In this document: positions 28,110 to 37,593 of the stretch, piece after piece | Layout: each line of letters opens with the position of its first letter | How positions within the stretch are numbered: the first letter of the stretch is position 1 | Source: JAFGXF01 sp963732595 | GTDB taxonomy: Bacteria; Chloroflexota; Anaerolineae; Anaerolineales; Anaerolineaceae | DNA: 64,000 nucleotides | NCBI GenBank assembly: GCA_963732595.1 | Contig: CAVSZZ010000001.1 | Span: 124,001 to 188,000 of the forward strand | Reading direction: 5' to 3' | The notes under the pieces: generated by a model | Database searches by the model: none | Seen by the model: the letters and a program-made list of their open reading frames with translations, nothing else | What the model was told of the DNA's origin: nothing | Position numbers and translations under genes: made by a program

Positions 28110-28906
28110 TTTCCACTTCTCACAAGGGTCACTGCGCGACTTCCTGGCCTGCCCGCGCCGTTTCCAGCTGCGCTACATCGATCGCATGGCCTGGCCGGCG
28201 GTCGAGGCCGAGCCCTACCTGGAACGCGAGCAGCACCTCAAGCGCGGGGCGCTGTTCCACCGCCTGGTAGAACAGAAGTTGAAGAGCATCCCGGCCGAAG
28301 CGCTGGCACCCCTGGCCGAAGCCAGCGGGACGAGCGCCTGGTGGCAGGCCTTTCTGGCATTCGAAGCCAGAACTGCCGGCCGGCGATAGGCTGGTCGAGA
28401 CCGCCTTGATGACCCACCTGGGTCAATATTGCGCTCATTGCCAAGTATGACCTGCTGATCCGCGGCGGGGATGGGCTCATCCACATCTTCGACTGGAAAA
28501 CCTCGACCATCCGCCAGAAGAGCGAGCGCCTGCGCGAGGACATCCAGACCCGGCTGTACCTGCTGATGGCGGCCGAGGCGCTGCCGGGTGTCAGGCCGGA
28601 AGCGATCGACATGACCTACTGGTTCGCGGCCTTTCCAACCGAGCCTGAAGTGATCCCCTACTCCGCCGCGCAGCACGAGCGCGACCGGTCGGACCTGCAC
28701 GTATTGATCGACCAGATCGCCACCGCACCGCCGGAGAGCTTCATCCTGACGACCGACGAGCGCCAGTGCCGCTTCTGTGTCTACCGCTCCTACTGCGAGC
28801 GCGGGACGGGAGCCGGCACATCGCTCGAAACGGACGATGAGATCCACTTTCCGATTACGATCCCGATTCCTTCGATTTCAACCAGGCCGCCGAGGTGGCT
28901 TTCTGA
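28093..28906 (+). CDS. RecB/Cas4-like PD-(D/E)XK nuclease with 4Fe-4S cluster (three frame breaks)
   Basis: About 270 residues after correction. N-terminus: SQGSLRDFLACPRRFQLRYI, with the first cluster cysteine. Nuclease core: AKYDLLIRGG, IFDWKTS (D-x-K) and QTRLYLL. C-terminal cysteines QCRFCVYRSYCERG complete a four-Cys cluster, as in Cas4 and AddB nuclease domains. Extra bases near 28373 and 28432 and one missing base near 28853 explain the breaks; the true tail reads YDPDSFDFNQAAEVAF. It supplies the nuclease for the two helicase subunits, which lack such a domain. The stop overlaps the recJ start. Confidence 0.8.
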
Positions 28907-31347
28907 TGAAGACCTGGGTCGAGCCCGAAGCCTCACCGGTTCCGCCGGAGCTGTTATCCGCCGCCGGTGGTGAGCGCTTCGTGGCGGAGGTGCTGCTGGG
29001 CCGCGGGCTGGGCGATCCCGATACCGTCCCGGCTTTCCTCGACCCCGAGCGTTACCAGGAGACGCCGCCGGATGCGCTGCCCAACATGGCGGTCGCCGTT
29101 GAACGGCTATACGCAGCTGTGAAGAACAGCGAACCCATCCTGATCTGGGGCGATTACGATGTGGATGGCCAGACCGCCACAGCCCTGCTATACACCTACC
29201 TGAATAATGCCGGGGCGCAGGTCAGGTACCATGTCCCGATGCGCGCAAAAGAGAGCCACGGCATCCAGCCGGCGGCATTGATCAGACACCTGAAACCGGA
29301 AACCCGATTGTTCATCACCTGCGACACCGGCATCTCCGAGCTCGAGGGCATCCAGGTGGCCCGCGCGGCTGGCAAGGATGTGATCATCACCGACCACCAC
29401 AACCTGCCGGAGAGGTTGCCCGAAGCCACCGCCATCCTGAATCCCAAGCTGCTGCCGGCCGGGCACCGCCTGGGCGAGCTCTCGGGGGTGGGCGTGGCCT
29501 ACAAGCTCATCCAGGCGCTCGACCGCGCCCTGACCGGCGGAAAGACCCCGCCCGCGCACGACCTGGTGGCGCTCGGCACCATCGCCGACCTGGCCCTGCT
29601 GGTGGATGACAACCGCTACCTGGTGCAGCGCGGGCTGCCTCTGCTGGCGGACACCCAGCATGCCGGTCTGCGGGCTGTCTACCAATCCGCCGGGCTCCAG
29701 CCGGAAACGCTCAACGAGGAAAGCATCGCTTTCACCCTGGCGCCGCGCTTGAACGCCGCCGGCCGCCTGGCGGATGCCAACCGCATGGTGGAGCTGCTGT
29801 CGACCGACGACGCTTTCAAGGCCGAGATCATCGCCAACGAGATCGAGGGGTTGAATGCTAAACGCCGGCTGCTGTCGGACCAGGTGCTGGCGGCGGCGCT
29901 GGAACAGGTGGAGCGCGACCGCTCCCTGTTGGACCAGCCCTGCCTGGTGCTCTCCCACCCCGCCTGGCCGGGGGGCATCCTCGGCATCGTGGCCAGCGCG
30001 CTGGTCGAGACTTACAACCGCCCGGCCATCCTGTTCTCGACCGCTTCCGGTGGGCCGGCGCGCGGTTCCGCCCGCTCCATCCCGGGCATCGACATCACCG
30101 CGGCCATCGAAGCCCAGCGCCACCTGCTGCTGACCTTCGGCGGCCATCCGATGGCTGCCGGGCTGTCGCTTCTGCCGGAGAACCTGCCGGAATTCCAGGC
30201 CGGCATCACGGCCACCCTGGCGCAATTGACCGGCGGGGTGGACTTCGAGGAGACCCTCATCCTGGATGCCATCCTGCCGGTGACGCAGCTGCCCGCTGGC
30301 ATGGAATCGGCGTTGAAACGGCTGAGCCCGTTCGGACCCGGCAATCCCTCCCTGACGCTGTTATCGCGCGGCCTGACGGTCCAATCCTCGCGCCCCTTCG
30401 GACGAAACAAGGATCACCTGCGCCTGAGCGTGGCAGATGGCGATGGGAAGACGGCCGAAGTGATCTGGTGGCGCTCCAAAGGGCAGAAGGTGCCTGAGGG
30501 CAGCTTTGACCTGGCTTATATCGCTCAAACCGGCCAGTTTCAAAGGCCACCAGGAACTGCAGATCACCTGGCTGGATGCGCGCCTGCCGGTCGGAGAGCT
30601 GGCAGCCTAGCCGACAAAGAAACAGCCGCTGACGGTCTACGACCACCGCCAGGATGATGATCCGGTGGCGACGCTCAAGGCGTTGGCGGACTCCAAGTCT
30701 TTGCTGGTGTGGCGCGAGGGGTCACATGTATCCGCCCTGGCCGGCGCCAATCGTCTGAATTGGCCCGCGCGGAGAGCCTGGCCATCTGGACCATCCCATC
30801 CTCCTTTGCTGCGCTGCAAGCCGCCTTGAAAACCGTCAGGCCGCGCGAGGTGCATTTATTCGCGGTGGAGCCGGAGGCGATCCGCCTGGAGGGGTTCCAG
30901 CAGCGCCTGGCCGGGGTGGTGAAATATGCCATCGCCAATAAAGCCGGCCGCGCCGGGCTGGATGAGATCGCGGCGGCCATGGCGCATGAGCCGGCCACCG
31001 TCACCGCCGGCCTGGAATGGCTGAGCGCGCGCGGAGACATCACCTTTGAAAAGGATGGCGGGGTGTTGAATTTCAAGGCAGGCGGAACCCGCGACCAGGC
31101 TGCGCTCGAACCGGCGCTCGACCGGCTGCTGGACCTGCTGGCCGAGACGGCCGCCTTCCGGGTGTATTACCGGCATACTGCCAAGTACCTGCTTGAGGGG
31201 TATGAGTGGAATGCGCTGAATCAGGATGATGCGAGGAAGCCTATGGCGACATTTCACCAGTCTGGTTTTTCGAGAGTGGCAATCCATTTATTGGAATTAA
31301 TCGTAGTGTGGATCGCCGTATTTTGGGAACGGTTCATCAAATTGTAG
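28906..31347 (+). CDS. recJ: Single-strand DNA exonuclease RecJ (frame breaks and one in-frame stop; 3' end remodelled by repeats)
   Basis: 5'-3' ssDNA exonuclease of recombination and mismatch repair. Motifs: LIWGDYDVDGQTATALLY, FITCDTGISE, DHH signature VIITDHHNLPERL, DHHA1 motif TFGGHPMAAGLS, and the OB-fold region. An extra base near 30539, an in-frame TAG at 30608-30610 and a missing base near 30755 interrupt the C-terminal extension, which continues to FRVYYRHTAKYLLEGYEWNA. The last ~30 residues (from about 31265) are encoded by repeat DNA, including a GTGGCAATCC half palindrome, so the native end is displaced; part of it recurs at 32199-32312. DHH core intact, so activity may be kept. 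Confidence 0.85.
31058..31170 (+). repeat. recJ 3' region, copy 1 of a duplicated gene end
   Basis: 113 bases encoding GVLNFKAGGTRDQAALEPAL to FRVYY. The matching copy 32199-32312 is nearly identical over its last 60 bases (one mismatch seen), so this duplication is much younger than the rocD one. Confidence 0.85.
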
Positions 31348-31694
31348 TCATCCAAGCCCCCTCACCTCTGGGAATTACGATTATTCTCACCGAAAAAAAT
31401 GGAATACCTTTTCAAGACCTGAGATCTTATCGAACGCCGATGAGATTGCCTCTCCCCCGGTGCCGGGGGAGAGGGGAAGACGTAGTAGCGATTCGCTGCC
31501 TGACCGTGATCATGGCCAGCACGAAGACATCCTGTTATCCTCCCAAGTCAGACATGCCTGGGCCATGACCTCCTCTCCCGCCCGCGTACACGCGGGAGGG
31601 AGAGGGAGACTTTTGATTAATATCGGTAAGTTTACTTATTTGCAATTTATAATTATGTGAGAAATCAACAACCTGGAGTGAGGGAGGGTTTTTC
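31348..31694. repeat. Repeat-filled gap before DUF559 gene 1
   Basis: 31354-31480 is the left copy of a ~125-base direct repeat starting CCCCCTCACCTC and ending in the hairpin CCTCTCCCCCGG/CCGGGGGAGAGG. 31567-31612 is a second hairpin, CCTCTCCCGCCCGCG/CGCGGGAGGGAGAGG. No gene is supported. Confidence 0.75.
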
Positions 31695-32065
31695 GTGGTC
31701 AAAACCAGGATTAGAAACCTGGCAAGGACTTTACGCCATGACCAGACCGAATTGGAAGGCCGCCTGTGGGGATACCTGCGCGATCGACGTCTTGGGCGGA
31801 TTCAAGTTCCGCCGGCAGCATCCGGTCGGCAACTTCATCCTTGATTTTTACTGCCCTGAAGGAAAAGCTGGCGATCGAGCTGGATGGTGGTCAGCATGAC
31901 CTGGACGCGCAAATGGCCTACGACAGCGAGCGGACATGCCTCTTGGAGAAGGAAGGTATTCGTGTTCTGCGGTATTGGGATATCGACCTGCTTCAAAACC
32001 TGGATGGGATCCTGGAGGATATTTTAATAGAACTGGAGAATCGGGTAGGGTTACCTGAAAAATAG
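31695..32065 (+). CDS. DUF559 (Vsr/PD-(D/E)XK-like) nuclease protein 1 (two frame breaks)
   Basis: Proposed GTG start 31695. Pieces: NLARTLRHDQTELEGRLWGY, then GGFKFRRQHPVGNFILDFYC, then KLAIELDGGQHDLDAQMAYD, TCLLEKEGIRVLRYWDIDLL. This is the DUF559 layout: RRQ, DFYC, IELDGGQH (E-x-D and Q) of an endonuclease-like fold. Extra bases near 31795 and 31865 break it; the intact paralogue at 54387 confirms the reading. It is bracketed by ~125-base direct repeats (31354-31480 and 32063-32190) and, outside those, by the duplicated recJ end. Function unproven. Confidence 0.78.
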
Positions 32066-32190
32066 CCCCCCTCACCTCCGTGAGTCACGGATCAATCTCA
32101 ACCAACGGCATGGGCTTACAATAAACAATGCGAGATCTCACGTGGCCGATGAGAGCTGCCTCTCCCCCGTGCCGGGGGAGAGGGTGAAGA
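32063..32190. repeat. Right copy of the ~125-base direct repeat flanking DUF559 gene 1
   Basis: Begins GCCCCCCTCACCTCCGTGAG, shares GAGATCT and CCGATGAGA with the left copy, and ends with the same hairpin CCTCTCCCCCG/CGGGGGAGAGG. Roughly 70% identical by eye to 31354-31480 in the same orientation. Confidence 0.7.
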
Positions 32191-32198
32191 AGTATCCA

Positions 32199-32312
32199 GC
32201 GGGGTGTTGAGCTTCACAGCCAGGCGGAGCCCGCGATCAGTCCGCGCTCGAACCGGCGCTCGACCGGCTGCTGGACCTGCTGTCCGAGACGGCCGCCTTC
32301 CGGGTGTATTAC
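32199..32312 (+). pseudogene. Detached copy of the recJ 3' region
   Basis: Matches 31058-31170 and then departs into CTCCTCATCCTCCAAACTC and an in-frame stop near 32361. It starts 9 bases after the CCTCTCC/GGAGAGG repeat ends. The gap up to degV (32429) holds no other gene; an AT-rich stretch 32380-32420 may be the degV promoter. Confidence 0.82.
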
Positions 32313-32428
32313 CTCCTCATCCTCCAAACTCTTCCTGCTGGATTAAACCTGAGATATTGTATGGTCTAGACAACCGCTACGCAGTATAATAAATCCTATT
32401 ATATTCATACATTATAGGCAGGTTTTTC

Positions 32429-33266
32429 ATGATCCGCATCATCACCGACAGTACAGCCGATATCGGCATTGACCTGGCCAAACGCTTCGACATCGAGGTC
32501 GTCCCGCTGACCGTCATCCTGGGTGACCAGCAGTTCAAGGATGGCCAGGATATCCAGACCCAGCAGCTTTTCGATTTTGTCACATCGCATGGGGAGCTGC
32601 CAAAGACTTCGGCCATCTCGGTGGCCGAGATCGGCAGTGTCTTTCGCGGGACGGATGAGATCGTGTATGTCAGCATCTCCTCCAAACTGTCGGCCAGTTT
32701 CGCGAATGCCACCCTCGCAGCCAAAGAGATGGGGTTGCCCAGGATCCACCTGGTGGACTCGCTGAACCTGTCGACCGGCACCGGCCTGCTGGCGATCCGG
32801 GCAGCTGAACTGCGCGAGGCGGGAAAGAACGCCACCGAGATCGCGGTCACCCTGCGCAAGGATGACAGCCCGCGTGCGCTCTTCCTTCATCGTCGATACC
32901 CTGGAATACCTGTACCTGGGCGGACGCTGCTCGGCCGTCACCAACCTGGCCGGCAGTGTGCTGCACATCCGCCCGGTGATCGCGGTCAAACCGGATGGCA
33001 CATTGGGGGTCAAGGCCAAGGTGCGCGGATCGCGCCGCAAGGCGCTGCAGTCCATGCTGGACAGTTACGACCATGATCGCATCGATATCGACTATCACCG
33101 CGTCTTCATCACCCACACCGGCTGCGACGACGACGCCGCCTTCCTGGAAACCGAGATTCGCAAGATGAGCCATCCGGAGGAGCTCTGCATCACCACCGCC
33201 GGGGCGGTCGTTGCCAGCCACTGCGGACCGAACACCATCGGCATCCTCTATATGCTCAAGCATTAA
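32429..33266 (+). CDS. DegV-family fatty-acid-binding protein 1 (one frame break)
   Basis: About 279 residues after correction. Family marks: MIRIITDSTADIGIDLAKRF, EVVPLTVILGDQQFKDGQDI, TSAISVAEIGSVF, VDSLNLSTGTGLL, YLYLGGRCSA, and GAVVASHCGPNTIGILY. DegV (FakB-like) proteins bind a fatty acid for phosphorylation by FakA; no fakA is in this window. One extra base near 32877 breaks the frame. A paralogue follows at 33448. Confidence 0.88.
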
Positions 33267-33447
33267 GGGTACGGGGGTCGATCTTCCAATTTTCGGATCA
33301 GTTTGATCCTCCAAACAAACCTGCATTATCCTTGATACAATCCCCTGGCTATCTCTCATCCCATTTATTGTTCATCTGACTATTACCAATTTGGCAGTAT
33401 TTTGGTAGTATTATTCAGTAAAATGAGAGTGGGAGAATAGGAGTGAG

Positions 33448-34285
33448 ATGATGCGCATCATTACCGACAGTACCTGCTGACCTGGATCGTAAAATAACCG
33501 ACCTCTATAACATCGAAGTCCTTCCCCTGACCGTCACCATGAACGATCGAAAGTACAAGGATGGGCTTGAGATCGACACCCAGCAGCTTTTCGAGTATGT
33601 CAAGGCCTTCGGTGAATTACCCGTCACCTCTCCGGTCTCGGTCCCTGAATTCGTGGAAGCCTTTCAGGGTGACGATGAGATCGTCTATATCTGCATCTCG
33701 TCAAAGCTGTCCGAATTGTTATCAGAATGCAACTTTAGCCGCCGAACAGGTGGGCAGGCATCGCATCCACATCATCGATTCGCTCAGCATGACCACCAGC
33801 ACTGGAGCGCTGGCGATCAGGGCTGCCGACATGCGCAACCTCGGCATGGGTGTGGCTGATATTGAAGAAAGGCTCAACGCCCAGGTGCCCAAGATGCGCA
33901 TCGCGGTCCTTCTCGACACGCTGGATTACGTTTACAAGGGCGGACGCTGTTCTGCGGTGACCGACATCGTCAGTAATCTCTTGAAGGTTCGCCCAATCCT
34001 CGAGTCTCGACCCGACGGGACAATCGGTATTCGGGAAAAGATTAACGGTCCACGCAGCAAGGCACTGCGGGGCTTTGATCGACGGCTTCAAACGCGACCT
34101 GGCGAATATCGATCTGAGCCGGGTGTTCATTACCCATACGGGCTGTCCGCAGGATGTGCACTGGCTGAAAGGCGAGTTGATCAGAGCCGGAAATCCGGAA
34201 GAGATCGAGATCAACATCGCCGGCGCTGTCATCTCCAGCCATACCGGTCCGAGACGGCGTCGCCATCATTTATCAGCTCAAATAA
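33448..34285 (+). CDS. DegV-family fatty-acid-binding protein 2 (four frame breaks)
   Basis: Begins MMRIITDST; extra bases near 33472, 33725, 34068 and 34252 must be removed to read on to VAIIYQLK and TAA at 34285. Corrected sequence runs parallel to protein 1: NIEVLPLTVTMNDRKYKDGL, TSPVSVPEFVEAF, IIDSLSMTTSTGAL, YVYKGGRCSAV, GAVISSHTGPDG. Tandem paralogue, about 180 bases after gene 1. In other bacteria multiple FakB paralogues differ in fatty-acid preference. Start could be the first or second ATG (33448 or 33451). Confidence 0.82.
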
Positions 34286-34305
34286 CTTACTCCCGGGAGG
34301 GCACC

Positions 34306-35108
34306 ATGACCAGGTTCATCCTGATCGCGATATCACTCGTATTAATCGTATCCGCCTGCACTGGCCTTTCCAGCCAGCAGGTCAGTGAATCCGAAATCGC
34401 CACCAAGGTGGCGCTGCTGAAGTTGACACCGGGAGCGTCCCAACCCACGCCCGGCGAGGGTGTCGTCCTGGCCACCATTCAGACTGCCAATCCTGAATTG
34501 ACCGCCACCGTCACGACCACCCCCACCCCGACCGTGCAGGTGAGCGATCCGATCGCCTGGCTGGGAGCGCCCACCTGGCGCGACACCTTCAGCGGCAGCA
34601 ATAATTTCTACACCACCACGGATGAGAACGTCCAGTTCAACTATGCCAATGATGCCTTTAACATGACCGCCTTTAATAACCAGGGCTGGCATTCCTGGAG
34701 CCTGGGCAACCGGCGCATCGCCAACTTCTACCTGGAAGCCACCATCAAGGTCGGAGACTGCTCCAGCAACGACCAGTACGGGCTGGTCTTCCGCGCACCC
34801 GATACCAGCCAGGGTTATTTCTACGTGATCCGCTGCGGGGGTAACGTTCGGGCTTGATCCGCTGGGACACGATGAACCAGTTGATCGACTGGAAGCCGGT
34901 CGTCCCGCTGCAATCCGGACCCAACCAGGTCAACCGGGTGGGCGTGATGGCGCGTGGCAGCGAGTTGACCTTCTATATCAACGGCGAAGAGATCCAAAAG
35001 ATCAACAACGAGCGCTACGTCGAAGGTCTGTTCGGCTTCTTCATCGCTTCCTATGGCACCAACAACTTCAACGTGCAGGTCGAGGAAGTGGCTTACTGGA
35101 ATCAATGA
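34306..35108 (+). CDS. Lipoprotein with concanavalin-like (DUF1080-type) domain (frame break)
   Basis: Start ATG 34306 after GGGAGGGC. Signal peptide ends at lipobox IVSAC. A Thr/Pro-rich linker (TATVTTTPTPTVQ) leads to a ~180-residue beta-rich domain: WRDTFSGSNNFY, LGNRRIANFYLEATIKVGDC, QYGLVFRAPDTSQGYFYVIR, then in the next frame MNQLIDWKPVVPL, RVGVMARGSELTFYINGEEI, LFGFFIASYGTNNFNVQVEE. This pattern matches DUF1080/3-keto-disaccharide hydrolase-like or LamG-like folds that bind or cut sugars. Two extra bases near 34850 explain the break. No catalytic residues can be named. Confidence 0.75.
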
Positions 35109-35121
35109 TCGGGAGGATACA

Positions 35122-35650
35122 ATGATACTCAAAGGCAAGAAAGTAGCCTGCCTGGTCGGGCCGGAGTTCGAGGACCTGGAGTTCTGGGTGCCGTCATGCG
35201 GCTTGAAGGAAGAAGGCGCCGAGGTCGTGATCGTCGGTTCGGAAGGCAAGACGGAATATAAGGGAAAACATGGTGTCCCGGCTACCTCGACAGTTCAGCG
35301 CGGAAGAAGTTTTGGATGAGACCTACGATGCGCTGGTCATCCCGGGCGGCTGGGCACCTGACAAGCTGCGCCGCACCCCGGCCGTTTTGGAGCTGGTCCG
35401 GCGCGCCAACAACCAGGGCAAGATCATCGGCATGATCTGCCATGCCGGCTGGGTCGGCATCAGCGCCGGCATCGTCAAGGGGCATGCCGCCACGGGCAGC
35501 GCCGCCATCAAAGACGACATCATCAACGCCGGGGGCACCTGGCGGGATGAATCCGCCTTCCGCGACGGCAACCTGGTCTGGGGGCGGGTCGTATCGGATA
35601 TCCCCAATTTCTGCCGTGAGCTGGTCAAGGCCATCGCTGAGGCCAAATGA
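35122..35650 (+). CDS. DJ-1/PfpI-family protein (one frame break)
   Basis: About 175 residues. KKVACLVGPEFEDLEFWVPS at the N-terminus (family Glu in EFED), YDALVIPGGWAPDKLRR, nucleophile cysteine in IGMICHAGWVGISA, then DDIINAGGTWRDESAFRDGN and LVWGRVVSDIPNF. The PfpI group includes deglycases and chaperones; proteolysis is not well established for most. An extra base near 35290 breaks the frame. The stop overlaps the start of the metallo-hydrolase gene by four bases. Confidence 0.87.
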
Positions 35651-36300
35651 AAGCCATCCACCCGGATGTCTTCCCGATCGAGACGCTGGCTGCCAACTGC
35701 TACCTGGTGCGTTCGCGGGACGGCCTGCTGATGGTGGATGCCGGTTTGAACGGCAGCCTGAAGCTGATCAAGAGCCGGGCGGCCGCGGCCGGACTGGACC
35801 TGGCCGGCCTGCGCCTGATCCTGATCACGCATGCCGATGGCGACCATTACGGCGGCCTGTCCGCCCTGAAGGCGCTGGCACCCAAGGCCGTGATCTGCGC
35901 CAGCCAGCCCGAAGCGGATGCGATGGCGAAAGGTCAGATGTCCCGCCCGTTGAAAGCGAAGGGCATCCAGGGATTCTTATTTCGGTTGATCTCCCCCTTT
36001 TTCAAGAGTCCGCCGGTGAAGACCGATCGCGTGATCAAACCCGGGGATTCCTTCGCCTGGCTGGGTGGCCTGGTCGCGCTGGATTCGAAGGGACACACGC
36101 CCGGTCATCTATCCTTCTGGTCGGAATCGACCGGGATCCTGTTCGCCGGCGATTCAGTGCTGGTGCACGGGAAGGAGCTGCTCCCTGCCCACGGCGGTAA
36201 CTGCTGGGATGAGAAGCTGGGGAAGGAAGCGTTCGAGCGGCAGCTGGCCTTGAAGCCGAGGGTAATTTTAGGCGGCCATGGGATGTGGATGGTGAATTGA
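35647..36300 (+). CDS. Metallo-beta-lactamase-fold hydrolase
   Basis: 217 residues. Metal-binding motif THADGDHYGG, where the usual first His of HxHxDH is followed by Ala-Asp-Gly; later ligands GHTPGHLSFW, FAGDSVLVHG and the final GGHGMW. Family members hydrolyse thioesters, lactones or phosphodiesters; glyoxalase-II-like activity would suit the DJ-1 neighbour (both handle glyoxal adducts), but this is inference. ATGA overlap with the gene before implies coupling. Confidence 0.82.
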   Translation: MKAIHPDVFPIETLAANCYLVRSRDGLLMVDAGLNGSLKLIKSRAAAAGLDLAGLRLILITHADGDHYGGLSALKALAPKAVICASQPEADAMAKGQMSRPLKAKGIQGFLFRLISPFFKSPPVKTDRVIKPGDSFAWLGGLVALDSKGHTPGHLSFWSESTGILFAGDSVLVHGKELLPAHGGNCWDEKLGKEAFERQLALKPRVILGGHGMWMVN

Positions 36301-36500
36301 ACCACGAAGGACACGGAGACCACAAAGAAGTACACGGAGAAGTTTTGTAGGTTGGGATGAGCGGCAGCGAATCCCAACATTAATACAATGAACCACAAAG
36401 AGCATGGCACCTGCTCCATATCGGTGCACCCGAGGGATCGCGGCACTCGCCAATAGATCAAATAGCTGGCTCGTCGCGGGGCTCGCGAAGAACACGCTTG
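36301..36500. repeat. Short dispersed repeats
   Basis: 36301-36345 ACCACGAAGGACACGGAG type repeat; 36345-36380 the GTAGGTTGGGAT/ATCCCAAC palindrome; 36421 onward a GGTGCACCCGAGGGATCGCG module similar to that at 14992-15010. No gene. Confidence 0.6.
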
Positions 36501-36527
36501 GATTTGGTTTGGTAGGATCTCTTTGAT

Positions 36528-36728
36528 ATGTTTTTAGAGATATTACGTTTTTCCCTTCAGTTTATAATTTATGCAGCTCTAGCATATTTATTAATTCTCT
36601 TCATGAAAAAATATGTAAAGAAGAATAGATATTTGATTTTGGTGTTATTTAGTTTGCTTCTCTTTGTCATCTGGATTTTCTTTAACTGGATATTGCTTCA
36701 GTATGTTATTCCTGGTATCAGTGAGTAA
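36528..36728 (+). CDS. Small membrane protein, AT-rich
   Basis: 66 residues, start ATG 36528. Two membrane helices (FIIYAALAYLLILFM and LILVLFSLLLFVIWIFFNWI) with basic residues KKYVKKNRY between them. No family recognised. AT-rich composition contrasts with the flanks and is shared with the next gene, so both may have been acquired together. Confidence 0.5.
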   Translation: MFLEILRFSLQFIIYAALAYLLILFMKKYVKKNRYLILVLFSLLLFVIWIFFNWILLQYVIPGISE

Positions 36729-36845
36729 TAACCTAAGCTCATCCCGTAAAGGCGTAGTTCCAAAGGATAAAAAGGGCTGTGCGTTCATTAATAATTATAT
36801 AGAGGGCGTGCTCTGATCTGCATGGTAGTTAATGGATAAATAATA

Positions 36846-37265
36846 ATGACTAAAATATTTAAAGGTTTTTCTATTGTTGGGTTAATTTTGATATTTGTAG
36901 GTATTTTTTTGCCCTGGAAAATTCAAGGTGATATAGCAACAATTTATACATATGGAATTCAAATATACCCAAAATTAGAAGATAATGGTGGCTTATTAGT
37001 ACTGTTATTAGCTCTTTCTTCGTATGTTTTTATTTTTCGACCACCAAAGAATTTACCAATACCATTTTCTTGGGTGATAGTATTCAATCTACTATTATTT
37101 TTTGATTCTATTTTCTTTATTATTAAGTTTACAATTCAGCATGTAGACTCACGAGGAAGTACAGCAACGCCATCAGTAGATATTGGCTTAATTATGATTG
37201 CTGCTGGTTCAATATTTTTATTATTTTCATTATTGGTAAATAATCACAAAAAGCGATTGCCATGA
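36846..37265 (+). CDS. Unknown four-helix membrane protein, AT-rich
   Basis: 139 residues with about four membrane helices (IVGLILIFVGIFLPWKI, LLVLLLALSSYVFIF, WVIVFNLLLFFDSIFFIIKF, IGLIMIAAGSIFLLFSLLV). No conserved motif recognised. ATG 36846 has a weak upstream site (AAATAATA). Directly followed by a palindrome pair. Confidence 0.6.
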   Translation: MTKIFKGFSIVGLILIFVGIFLPWKIQGDIATIYTYGIQIYPKLEDNGGLLVLLLALSSYVFIFRPPKNLPIPFSWVIVFNLLLFFDSIFFIIKFTIQHVDSRGSTATPSVDIGLIMIAAGSIFLLFSLLVNNHKKRLP

Positions 37266-37530
37266 TTAACGTATTGCCATGTCGCCCGATTCCCTGACTC
37301 ACCTGTACCCCGAAGAGGTTTTCGCAGGGGCGCGGCAATCCATTAATACGGAGCACTTGTGGCGTTGAATTATCGTTATTTATGGATTGCCACGCAAGCC
37401 CCACCGGGGCTTGCTCGCAATGACAGTTAAATGTTGGGAACCGCTTTGTGTCCGACGGATCGCTTCGTGTTCTGGCGAACGTTCCAATCAACCCCTCGCC
37501 TCCCCTTCAGGGGGTGGCGGAGGGTCCCCA
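37264..37530. repeat. Inverted pair of CATTGCGAG/GGCAATCC units and a CCTCC hairpin
   Basis: 37264-37349: degenerate unit ATTGCCATGTCGCCC to GCGGCAATCCATTAA. 37380-37426: TTATGGATTGCCACG, hairpin CAAGCCCC/GGGGCTTG, CGCAATGACAG. They face each other across about 30 bases (empty element). 37493-37528: CCCCTCGCCTCCCC/GGGGGTGGCGGAGGG hairpin of the third family. The rest of the gap to 37593 holds the lacI-type gene's upstream region; no gene. Confidence 0.75.
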
Positions 37531-37593
37531 ACCTACAATACCACCCTCCCTTCGTATTTCATTAAAATGATATATACTTACCTGGATTAATTT

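Noticed and set aside
28777..28905. recJ start at 28777
   Set aside because: This part of the frame overlaps the Fe-S nuclease's cysteine region; ATG 28906 overlaps the nuclease stop (TGATG) and gives a normal RecJ N-terminus.
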